A stretch of DNA of 32,963 nt from Oscillospiraceae bacterium (GTDB lineage: Bacteria > Bacillota > Clostridia > Oscillospirales > Ruminococcaceae): assembly GCA_017435045.1 (NCBI GenBank), contig JAFSFT010000061.1, forward strand, positions 1 through 32,963, read 5' to 3'. The notes under the pieces were generated by a model, which made no database searches, had not been told where the DNA came from, and saw only the letters and a list, made by a program, of their open reading frames with translations. The position numbers and the translations under genes were made by a program. Below are positions 1-6,027 of the stretch, one piece after another; the stretch's first letter is position 1; each line of letters begins with the position of its first letter.

Positions 1-315
1 AAGTAACACTCCGTAAAGCAAGTTTTTTTGCTTTTCCAAATCCTGTGTCCTTTTCAGCAAATCTATGATTTGCTCGTCATCATATGCGCGAACACTTCTT
101 TCCTCGGCACCTTCTCCATCCATTAGCTCTGCAACTGTAATTTCTAATTCTTCACATAAGATTTTCACGACAGAGTAATCGGGCATGCATTTGCCTGTTT
201 CCCATTTCGAAACGGTTTTATTAGAGACTCCAAGCTTTTCTGCCAACTGCTCCTGTGTTAAGTTTTTCTCTTTTCTCTTGTGTGATATAAACTTTCCCGT
301 TATTTGTTGATTCAT
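1..315 (-). CDS. XRE-family helix-turn-helix transcriptional regulator (3' end outside window)
   Basis: The minus-strand frame opens at an ATG ending at 315 and stays open to base 1, giving the first 105 residues. The start is supported by a GGAGGC ribosome site about 8 bases upstream. Residues 1-65 form a classic Cro/CI HTH: a KRKEKNLTQEQLAEKLGVS stretch, then TVSKWETGKCMPD, typical of clostridial XRE repressors. A charged, possibly coiled segment follows (QIIDLLKRTQDLEKQKN) before the window cuts the gene. Members of this family with a similar N-terminus often carry a membrane or dimerisation tail, which cannot be seen here. The paired operator-like motif just upstream suggests autoregulation. 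Target genes are unknown. The DNA-binding role is secure; the physiological role is not. Confidence 0.93.
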   Translation of the reverse strand, partial: MNQQITGKFISHKRKEKNLTQEQLAEKLGVSNKTVSKWETGKCMPDYSVVKILCEELEITVAELMDGEGAEERSVRAYDDEQIIDLLKRTQDLEKQKNLLYGVLL

Positions 316-347
316 TTTGCTTGCCTCCATTTATTGTTTCTGGCAAA

Positions 348-395
348 AGTATATCTCATTGGATGAAAAAAACATATCCCCCATTGGGGGAATAT
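348..395 (-). promoter_or_regulatory. Promoter and operator-like repeats of the XRE gene
   Basis: On the minus strand a TATACT -10 (348-353) lies upstream of the XRE start; no good -35 is visible. Bases 375-395 form a near-perfect inverted repeat, TATCCCCC-ATT-GGGGGAATA. A related copy, ATATCTCATTGGATGA, sits at 351-366 over the promoter spacer, so the two copies of an ATATC..ATTGG.. motif start 23 bases apart. This arrangement fits an autoregulatory operator. Binding by the adjacent regulator is inference. Confidence 0.5.
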
Positions 396-542
396 GAGTG
401 GAATTGCTAATTATACCCACAAATTCCAATTTATCGTTCAGCTCATTTTATCATATTTTCCTGTTTGCATCAATGCTTGGTGAAATTGCCGGAGTTGGAA
501 TCTATCAGTCCAAAGGGAAAAAGGGTGAAAATAAGACTTTTG

Positions 543-571
543 TTTACAGTATAAAGAATTTGTGGTATAAT
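543..571 (+). promoter_or_regulatory. SigA-type promoter of brnQ
   Basis: TTTACA (543-548), a 17-base spacer and TATAAT (566-571). A TGG immediately before the hexamer makes it an extended -10. It lies about 55 bases upstream of the brnQ start. The rest of the 316-627 interval holds only the XRE operator region and no convincing gene. Confidence 0.75.
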
Positions 572-627
572 ATTAAGGTTATTACCAACAGGTTAAAAGT
601 ATAATTCACATACAGGAGAATTTCACT

Positions 628-1944
628 ATGAAACTTACAAAAGGCCAGATGCTCACAGTCAGCTTTATGCTGTTCAGTCTGTTTTTTGGCGCAGGCAACC
701 TTATATTTCCACCGTTTCTGGGACAGAATGCAGCACAGAACACAGTTCCTGCCCTTATCGGTTTTCTTATAACAGCTGTTATACTGCCTGTTCTTGGCGT
801 TATTGTCGTTGCACAGTCTGATGGTCTGGACAAGCTTGGTGCAAGGGTAAACAGCAAATTTGCAATTGTTTTTACAATGCTTATCTATCTTTCTATCGGC
901 CCGGGTCTTGGTATACCGCGTGCTGCAAGTGTTCCTTTTGAAATGGCAGTTGCACCATATCTGCCAGAAGGTGCATCATTCAGAGTGTTTATGCTTATTT
1001 ACTCACTGGTGTTTTTTATAATTGCAGCCTGGCTTGCGCTTAATCCAAGCAAACTTGTAAATCGTATAGGACACTATCTTACACCAAGTCTGCTTACACT
1101 TATAGTGTTCCTTTTTATCAGTTTTCTGGTTAAAGGTACAATGGGTGTTGCACCTGCACAGCCGGACTATCAGTCTGCAGCATTTCTCAAAGGCTTCTGC
1201 GAAGGCTATCAGACAATGGATACAATTGCAGCACTCAACTTTGGTCTTGTTATCTCTATAACACTCCAGTCTCTTGGTATAAAAGAGAAAAAAGGTATTA
1301 TAGGACACACAGTTGTTGCAGGTATTGCAGCAGGTACAATCCTCACATCCGTTTATGTTATGCTTACATTTATGGGTATGCAGTCCAGCGGCATCTATCC
1401 AATACAGGAAAACGGTGCGTGGACACTGCGTCAGATTGTGTATCAGCTTTTTGGCGAATTCGGTGCAATTATTCTTGCAGCAATATTCACATTGGCATGC
1501 CTTACAACCTGCGTAGGTCTTATCAATTCCATATCACAGTATTTTTCAACACTGTTCAAAGGCATAAGCTACAACAAGTTTGTACTGGGTATCACAGTTT
1601 TCTCTTTTGCGGTATGCAACCAGGGTCTTACAACTATCCTCAGTATCTCTGTGCCTGTGCTCAATGCAATTTATCCTGTTTCCATCATGCTTATTGTGCT
1701 GGGTCTCTGCGATAATTTTATCAGGGGCAACAGATTTATCTATCCATTTACAATCCTCGGCACAGCGGTTATCAGTGTAATCTATGCAATAGACGGCGTG
1801 GGTATTTCCCTTGGCTTTATCAGCAAAATCTGCCGTTCACTGCCACTTTACGACCTTGGATTTGGCTGGGTTATCGTGACTTTGGCAATGCTGGTAATCA
1901 GCTTTGTACTTAATGCTGCCATTGGCAAAAAACAGAATGCATAA
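628..1944 (+). CDS. brnQ: Branched-chain amino acid carrier BrnQ (LIVCS family)
   Basis: The product is a 438-residue polytopic membrane protein of the LIVCS family, which imports leucine, isoleucine and valine with Na+ or H+. The N-terminus is diagnostic: LTKGQMLTVSFMLFSLFFGAG followed by NLIFPPFLGQ. The family motif GPGLGIPRAASVPFEMAV lies around residues 91-108. About twelve hydrophobic segments follow along the whole length, and the size matches the family. The ATG at 628 is preceded by AGGAGA at about 7 bases. The gene has its own extended -10 promoter and ends at a hairpin, so it appears monocistronic. No leucine-responsive site or T-box was seen upstream. The function is known for the family; the exact substrate preference is inferred. 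Confidence 0.95.
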   Translation: MKLTKGQMLTVSFMLFSLFFGAGNLIFPPFLGQNAAQNTVPALIGFLITAVILPVLGVIVVAQSDGLDKLGARVNSKFAIVFTMLIYLSIGPGLGIPRAASVPFEMAVAPYLPEGASFRVFMLIYSLVFFIIAAWLALNPSKLVNRIGHYLTPSLLTLIVFLFISFLVKGTMGVAPAQPDYQSAAFLKGFCEGYQTMDTIAALNFGLVISITLQSLGIKEKKGIIGHTVVAGIAAGTILTSVYVMLTFMGMQSSGIYPIQENGAWTLRQIVYQLFGEFGAIILAAIFTLACLTTCVGLINSISQYFSTLFKGISYNKFVLGITVFSFAVCNQGLTTILSISVPVLNAIYPVSIMLIVLGLCDNFIRGNRFIYPFTILGTAVISVIYAIDGVGISLGFISKICRSLPLYDLGFGWVIVTLAMLVISFVLNAAIGKKQNA

Positions 1945-1946
1945 GT

Positions 1947-1998
1947 AAAAAAACTCTCTGCAGTACACATCAGGTTTTGCGGAGAGTTTTTAATTTTT
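1947..1998 (+). terminator. Intrinsic terminator of brnQ
   Basis: AAAAACTCTC-TGCA pairs with TGCGGAGAGTTTTT across a roughly 15-base loop and runs into a T-rich tract (TTTTTAATTTTTTG). It begins three bases after the brnQ stop codon. Confidence 0.75.
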
Positions 1999-2020
1999 TG
2001 TGATATATGTGTGCACAGGT

Positions 2021-2049
2021 TTGTTTACAGCAAAAATATATGGTACAAT
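2021..2049 (+). promoter_or_regulatory. Promoter of the YqeG/TIM-barrel pair
   Basis: TTGTTT (2021-2026), a 17-base spacer, then TACAAT (2044-2049) preceded by TGG (extended -10). It is about 45 bases upstream of the ATG at 2095. Confidence 0.6.
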
Positions 2050-2094
2050 TTATGTATCTACATCATTCCCATATAAAGATTGCAAGAGGTTTTT

Positions 2095-2607
2095 ATGATT
2101 TTAAAATGGTATAAACCCGACTATATATTCAGCAAAACCATAAATATAACCCCCGCTTTTCTGAAAGAACGTAATATAAAGTGTATCTTTCTGGATGCGG
2201 ACGGAACCTTGCGCCGCCACAAAAAGCTGGAGGCTGCAGACGGTGTTATGGACTGGATTGAACTTATGCAGAAAAACGGCATAAAGCTGTTTATCACCTC
2301 CAACAATTTCAGAAGCAAGGTGCAGCCCTTTGCAGATATTGTAAAGCTGCCCTGTGTAACCTTCAGTGCCAAGCCTACACCGTGGGGTTTTATCCGTGCA
2401 AGGTTAAAAACAAAAGTGCCGCTTAAAAACACCCTTGTGGTGGGCGACCAGATTTTTACCGATGTGCTTGGTGCTCATGTGGCGGGAATGAAAGCGGCTA
2501 TGGTGCTGCCGGTTTTCCACGAAGAAGGCAAAGGATTTGAAATAAAGCGTAATTTTGAGCAGCCGTATATAGATTTATATTTAAAGGAACACGGAGATTT
2601 TTTGTAA
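2095..2607 (+). CDS. YqeG-family HAD IIIA-type phosphatase
   Basis: A 170-residue haloacid dehalogenase-superfamily protein of the YqeG type. Motif I is LDADGT (Asp34 and Asp36), motif II is TSNN (68-71), a conserved Lys is at 93, and motif III is GDQIFTDVLG (117-126, with Asp118 and Asp123). There is no large cap domain, as expected for subclass III. I take the ATG at 2095 rather than the in-frame TTG at 2080 because AAGAGGT lies 5-10 bases before the ATG. Bacillus YqeG is a predicted phosphatase (GEP4-like) whose substrate in bacteria is not settled. The stop overlaps the next ATG by one base (TAATG), so the two genes are probably translationally coupled. Confidence 0.9.
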   Translation: MILKWYKPDYIFSKTINITPAFLKERNIKCIFLDADGTLRRHKKLEAADGVMDWIELMQKNGIKLFITSNNFRSKVQPFADIVKLPCVTFSAKPTPWGFIRARLKTKVPLKNTLVVGDQIFTDVLGAHVAGMKAAMVLPVFHEEGKGFEIKRNFEQPYIDLYLKEHGDFL

Positions 2608-3467
2608 TGGTAAAATTCGGAACAGCAGGGCTGGATGCAAACTTTACCCTGCAAGGCTTTAAAAAGACAATTGAGGCACCAGCCTATCTTGAAAAGATGG
2701 GGCTGGAGGCTTTTGAGTATCAGTGCGGACGAGGTGTGCGTGTAAGCGAAAAGGCGGCAGCGGAGTTTGGTGCAGCCTGCAGGGCAAAAAACATTACACT
2801 TTCTCTCCACGCACCATATTATATTTCAATGTCCAGTATCGAGGAGGAAAAACGCCTTAACAGCGTAAATTATATCCTTGACAGTGCAAAAGCAATCAAG
2901 GCTATGGGCGGCAGCCGTGTAATATTCCATTCGGGTTCCTGTGCAAAGCTGTCAAGGGAGGTTGCTCTGGCAAAGGCAATGGATACAATGACCCTTATTA
3001 TGAAAGCACTGGACGAAAATGGTCTTGGAGATATTACCGTGTGTCCTGAAACCATGGGTAAAGTAAATCAGCTTGGCACGCTGGACGAGGTGCTGGCACT
3101 GTGCAGTGTGGACGAAAGAATTATCCCATGTATAGATTTTGGCCACCTGAATGCAAGGGATATGGGCAGTATAAAATCCATTGAGGACTACAAGAATATA
3201 ATTGAAAGGATGGAAAACAGAATAGGTGCCGATCGCACAAAAATTTTCCATTCTCACTTTTCAAAAATCGAATACACAACGGGAGGAGAGAAACGTCACC
3301 TTACCTTTGAGGATACAGCTTTCGGCCCTGATTTTGAGCCGCTTATGGAGATTGTTGCCCGCAAAAACCTTTCTCCTGTTATCATCTGCGAGTCAGACGG
3401 CACACAGGGAATAGACGCAGCACAGATGAAAGCATATTACAAAAGCATTGTAAAACAGGCTTTTTAA
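2607..3467 (+). CDS. Endonuclease IV-like / xylose isomerase-like TIM-barrel protein
   Basis: A 286-residue AP-endonuclease family 2 TIM barrel. The metal-ligand pattern of endonuclease IV is visible: His68 (SLHAPYY), His108 (IFHSG), Glu148 (CPETMGK), Asp177 and His180 (CIDFGH), His215/217 (FHSHFSK), His231 and Glu262 (ICESDG). This resembles Nfo-type enzymes more than sugar epimerases. If active it would cleave DNA 5' to abasic sites. Family 2 also contains sugar isomerases, so the assignment is by motif only. It overlaps the upstream YqeG stop by one base and has a GGAG ribosome site. It is about 160 bases upstream of efp, which has its own promoter. Confidence 0.85.
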   Translation: MVKFGTAGLDANFTLQGFKKTIEAPAYLEKMGLEAFEYQCGRGVRVSEKAAAEFGAACRAKNITLSLHAPYYISMSSIEEEKRLNSVNYILDSAKAIKAMGGSRVIFHSGSCAKLSREVALAKAMDTMTLIMKALDENGLGDITVCPETMGKVNQLGTLDEVLALCSVDERIIPCIDFGHLNARDMGSIKSIEDYKNIIERMENRIGADRTKIFHSHFSKIEYTTGGEKRHLTFEDTAFGPDFEPLMEIVARKNLSPVIICESDGTQGIDAAQMKAYYKSIVKQAF

Positions 3468-3520
3468 GCAGATATGCGGTCTGATTTTTTATAAATAGAT
3501 ATATTTTATATAATTAACTA

Positions 3521-3549
3521 TTGAAAAATTGCACAGATTAATGTAAAAT
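3521..3549 (+). promoter_or_regulatory. Promoter of the efp operon
   Basis: TTGAAA (3521-3526), a 17-base spacer and TAAAAT (3544-3549), 75 bases upstream of efp. Only a short CAGA/TCTG hairpin with a T run (about 3469-3490) separates it from the previous gene, so some read-through is possible. Confidence 0.6.
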
Positions 3550-3623
3550 TATAAAAGATATAATATAGTCACATATTATGTAAAAAATTATAATAAGTTT
3601 TAAAACTTTTTGGAGGTAATATT

Positions 3624-4196
3624 ATGATTTCCGCAGGCGATTTTAGAAATGGTTTAACATTTGAAATCAACGGCCAGCCACACGTTATCGTTGAGTTCCA
3701 GCACGTAAAACCTGGTAAAGGTGCAGCTTTTGTTAGAACAAAATACAAAAACGTTATCACAGGCGCAATCAGAGAAGAAAGCTTCAACCCAACAGCTAAA
3801 TTCTCCCCAGCTCGTATCGAAAGAGCAGAAATGCAGTATCTCTACAACGACGGCGAAGTATACTATGTAATGGATGTTGAAACATTCGAACAGATTCCAC
3901 TTCCAATGTCTGATTTTGCAGACGGCTTTAAATTTGTAAGAGAAAACACAAACGTTAAAGTTCTCTCCTACAACGGTAAAGTATTCGGCGTAGAACCAGA
4001 AAACTTTGTTGTTCTCCAGATTACAGAAACAGAACCTGGCTTCAAAGGCAACACAGCTACAAACACACTCAAACCTGCTAAAGTAGAAACAGGCGCAGAA
4101 ATCAGAGTTCCACTCTTTATCGAAGAAGAAGAACTTGTTCGTGTTGATACAAGAACAGGCGAATACATGGAACGTGCAAAGAGCTACGAAGACTAA
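3624..4196 (+). CDS. efp: Translation elongation factor P
   Basis: A 190-residue EF-P, close to the usual 185. The N-terminal KOW-like domain starts [37 protein letters not shown]. Lys32 in the PGKG loop is the position that is post-translationally modified in many bacteria. Two OB-fold domains follow, with the EF-P signature near the C-terminus ([28 protein letters not shown], split across residues 145-172). EF-P binds stalled ribosomes and promotes peptide bonds at polyproline. A GGAGG site precedes the ATG. No yjeA/epmA-type or ymfI-like modification gene is in the window, so the modification chemistry cannot be inferred. Codon use is strongly biased (ACA for Thr), consistent with high expression. 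Confidence 0.98.
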   Translation: MISAGDFRNGLTFEINGQPHVIVEFQHVKPGKGAAFVRTKYKNVITGAIREESFNPTAKFSPARIERAEMQYLYNDGEVYYVMDVETFEQIPLPMSDFADGFKFVRENTNVKVLSYNGKVFGVEPENFVVLQITETEPGFKGNTATNTLKPAKVETGAEIRVPLFIEEEELVRVDTRTGEYMERAKSYED

Positions 4197-4238
4197 TCTT
4201 TCAGATATAATTTAATTAAGAAAGGCAGAGTGGATACT

Positions 4239-4745
4239 ATGATGACACTTACAGAAAAACTCGCTTATATCAAAGGCCTGGCAGAAGGTCTCGGCATTGA
4301 AGGCACAACAAAAGAAGGCAAAGTTCTGCTTGCTCTCGTTGACCTCCTTGACGATGTAACAACAGCTGTCAGCGAACTTGAAAGCGATATGGACCAGGCT
4401 TACGAAGAACTTGACGCTATCGACGAAGACCTTACAGATATCGAAGACTTCCTCTGGGAAGATGACGAAGACGAATGCGACTGCTGCGACTGCGACGAAG
4501 ACTGGGATGACGAAGACGAATGCTGCTGTGGTCACGACCATGACGACGAAGACCTCTTCGATGGTGGTATCTACGAAATCACCTGTCCAAAATGCGGCGA
4601 AATCGTATGCATGGACGAAGATATGCTCTTCAGCCCAGACTGCGGTTGTCCAAACTGCGGCACAAGCTTTGAAGTAGATTTTGACGGCGTTGAATGCTGC
4701 GATGACGAAGATTGCTGCTGCCACGACGAAGAAGACGAAGAATAA
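4239..4745 (+). CDS. CD1247 N-terminal-domain protein with acidic Cys-rich region and zinc ribbon
   Basis: A 168-residue protein. Residues 1-60 (LTEKLAYIKGLAEGLGIEGTTKEGKVLLALVDLLDD and an acidic helix) match the domain of a clostridial family named after C. difficile CD1247, typically encoded beside efp. Residues 74-109 are almost all Asp, Glu and Cys, with GHDHDD inserted. A CPKC (116-119) and CPNC (137-140) pair forms a zinc ribbon, and a second CC/CCC cluster (153-161) sits in an acidic tail. There are 18 cysteines in total. The start is ambiguous: GTG at 4230, ATG at 4239 or ATG at 4242. I prefer 4239 because the family N-terminus begins near the TEKLAY segment and the AAGAAAGG site is too close to the GTG. 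It follows efp by 42 bases and shares its terminator. The function is unknown; metal binding is likely. Confidence 0.85.
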   Translation: MMTLTEKLAYIKGLAEGLGIEGTTKEGKVLLALVDLLDDVTTAVSELESDMDQAYEELDAIDEDLTDIEDFLWEDDEDECDCCDCDEDWDDEDECCCGHDHDDEDLFDGGIYEITCPKCGEIVCMDEDMLFSPDCGCPNCGTSFEVDFDGVECCDDEDCCCHDEEDEE

Positions 4746-4764
4746 TTTCGTAACTTGACAGATT

Positions 4765-4796
4765 AAAGGCATCGGGTTTTACCCGATGCCTTTTTT
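4765..4796 (+). terminator. Terminator of the efp operon
   Basis: A perfect 13-bp stem (AAAGGCATCGGGT / ACCCGATGCCTTT) with a TTT loop, followed by a T6 run. Confidence 0.95.
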
Positions 4797-4869
4797 GTTT
4801 GCACGGATTTATAAAAAACGGTACAGTGTGCCGATATCAGCAGATAATTGTAATATATTTCGATATATT

Positions 4870-4936
4870 TCTAAATATATATTGACAATTGCTTAAATAT
4901 ATATTATCATATATTTAGAAAATCATCTAAATATAT
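4870..4936 (+). promoter_or_regulatory. Promoter and operator array of the sdpR-sdpI operon
   Basis: The promoter is TTGACA (4882-4887), 17 bases, TATCAT (4905-4910). Three exact copies of TCTAAATATAT flank it: 4870-4880 (+), 4909-4919 (inverted) and 4926-4936 (+). An imperfect TTAAATATATATTA lies in the spacer. The copies cover both promoter elements and the start-site region, the layout expected for an autorepressor of the ArsR/SdpR type. Binding is inferred. Confidence 0.7.
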
Positions 4937-4994
4937 TGGGATTTTCGGATTGAACATATAAACAATATGGTAAAAAGTAAAAGGAGGGATATGC

Positions 4995-5270
4995 TTGTTG
5001 CAGGATACATTAAAGGCTTTATCCGACCCTACACGCAGAAAAATACTGGAACTTCTTAAAAGAGGTCAGCTTTCTGCAGGGGAGATAGGCGAGCATTTTG
5101 ATATGACGGGTGCAACATTGTCCCACCATCTGTCCATACTTAAAAAAGCAGGTCTGGTGGACGACAGCAAAAAAGGCACATTTGTCTATTACGAGATAAA
5201 CACATCCGTAATGGAGGATATACTCACCTGGGTTGCAGGGTTTATGGAGGGTAAAAAGGATGAAATTTAG
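4995..5270 (+). CDS. sdpR: ArsR/SdpR-family autorepressor
   Basis: A 91-residue winged-helix regulator. It begins with the family hallmark LKALSDPTRRKILELLKRG, followed by the recognition helix (MTGATLSHHLSILKKAGLV) and the beta wing (DDSKKGTFVYYEIN). It lacks the metal-binding Cys of ArsR sensors and so is closer to SdpR, which represses the sdpRI operon until the immunity protein SdpI sequesters it at the membrane. The start is TTG at 4995 (or TTG at 4998). AAGGAGGG at 4981-4988 has good spacing for either, while the ATG at 4991 is out of frame. It overlaps the next gene by 11 bases. The symbol is by family and context only. Confidence 0.88.
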   Translation: MLQDTLKALSDPTRRKILELLKRGQLSAGEIGEHFDMTGATLSHHLSILKKAGLVDDSKKGTFVYYEINTSVMEDILTWVAGFMEGKKDEI

Positions 5271-5904
5271 AAAGACTGACTATTTGGCAATTGCCGTGCT
5301 GATTGCGGTTCTGATACAGCTTGTTATTATGTACCCGTTGCTGCCTGACCAGGTAGTTACAAACTGGGGATTTGACGGTCAGGTAACATATGGGCATAAA
5401 AGCAATGTGTGGTTTTTATATGGTGCAAATGTGTTGCTGTTCCCGATGTTTTTTATAATCCCAAAGGTTGACCCAAAGGGCAAAAGTTACGAAAAGGTGT
5501 CTGGGTTTTACACAGCTTTCCGTCTTGTTATGGTACTGTTTCTTGCAGGCGTGCTGGAACTTGTGATTTTTTCAGCCGAGGATGCACACCGTTTCAACGT
5601 GGGCAAAATTGTTATGATTGCAATGTCGTTGCTGCTTATATTTATCGGAAACTATCTGCCGAAATGCAAGAACAACTACACAATGGGAATAAAGAATATG
5701 TGGACCTATGCGGACGACAGAGTGTGGAACGACACTCATCGCTTTGGCGGCGTGCTGTTTGTACTGGCGGGTATTGTCAGTCTTGCGGCAACCTTGCTGC
5801 TGTCAGAACAGCTGTATTTTATAATTTCCATGATAGCAATTGCAGGTACCGTTATAGTAACCTTTGTTTACTCATATCTGTCTTATAAAAAGTATAACAG
5901 ATAG
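5260..5904 (+). CDS. sdpI: SdpI-family membrane protein (immunity/signal-transduction type)
   Basis: A 214-residue membrane protein with about six transmembrane segments. The first covers residues 7-27. It is followed by the family motif YPLLPDQVVTNWGFDGQV, corresponding to the LP.....HW...G..D pattern of DUF1648. A C-terminal SdpI domain carries NYLPKCKNNYTMGIKNMWTY and a conserved W.DTHR.GG segment. In Bacillus, SdpI protects against the SdpC toxin and captures SdpR. No sdpC-like toxin gene is present here, so this is an orphan immunity-type module. The start is the ATG at 5260 with GGAGGG upstream. It overlaps the SdpR gene, indicating coupled translation. Confidence 0.88.
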   Translation: MKFRKTDYLAIAVLIAVLIQLVIMYPLLPDQVVTNWGFDGQVTYGHKSNVWFLYGANVLLFPMFFIIPKVDPKGKSYEKVSGFYTAFRLVMVLFLAGVLELVIFSAEDAHRFNVGKIVMIAMSLLLIFIGNYLPKCKNNYTMGIKNMWTYADDRVWNDTHRFGGVLFVLAGIVSLAATLLLSEQLYFIISMIAIAGTVIVTFVYSYLSYKKYNR

Positions 5905-5937
5905 TAAATTTAATGTAATAATATACAAAACGTAGTC

Positions 5938-5972
5938 AAAAACTGTCGGATTTTATGGTTCGACAGTTTTTT
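5938..5972 (+). terminator. Intrinsic terminator after sdpI, carrying Spo0A-box-like sequences
   Basis: AAAAACTGTCG (5938-5948) pairs with CGACAGTTTTTT (5961-5972) across a 12-base loop, followed by a T-rich run. The arms contain TGTCGGA (5944-5950) and TTCGACA (5959-5965, the exact complement of the 0A box TGTCGAA), close to the spoIIE promoter region. Confidence 0.8.
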
Positions 5973-5992
5973 CTTTTGCACGGGAATATAAT
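5959..5992 (+). promoter_or_regulatory. Candidate Spo0A-activated promoter of spoIIE
   Basis: A consensus TATAAT -10 (5987-5992) lies 36 bases before the spoIIE ATG and has no recognisable -35 at 16-18 bases. Instead a TTCGACA box (5959-5965) sits where the -35 would be, about 21 bases upstream. Bacillus spoIIE and spoIIG promoters likewise have poorly placed -35 elements and are activated by phosphorylated Spo0A. A match of seven bases can occur by chance, so this is tentative. Confidence 0.4.
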
Positions 5993-6027
5993 CTGGGCAG
6001 ATATTATATGCAGAGGACAGCACATAT

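Noticed and set aside
398-604. 68-codon plus-strand frame upstream of brnQ
   Set aside because: It has a non-ATG start, no ribosome site and no family resemblance, and it contains the brnQ promoter (543-571).
2607-3467. Sugar phosphate isomerase/epimerase as the function of the TIM barrel
   Set aside because: The set of His/Glu/Asp metal ligands follows endonuclease IV more closely, although sugar isomerase cannot be fully excluded.
3469-3490. Hairpin CAGA/TCTG with T run after the TIM-barrel gene as a terminator
   Set aside because: The stem has only four pairs plus a G-T pair, too weak to call.
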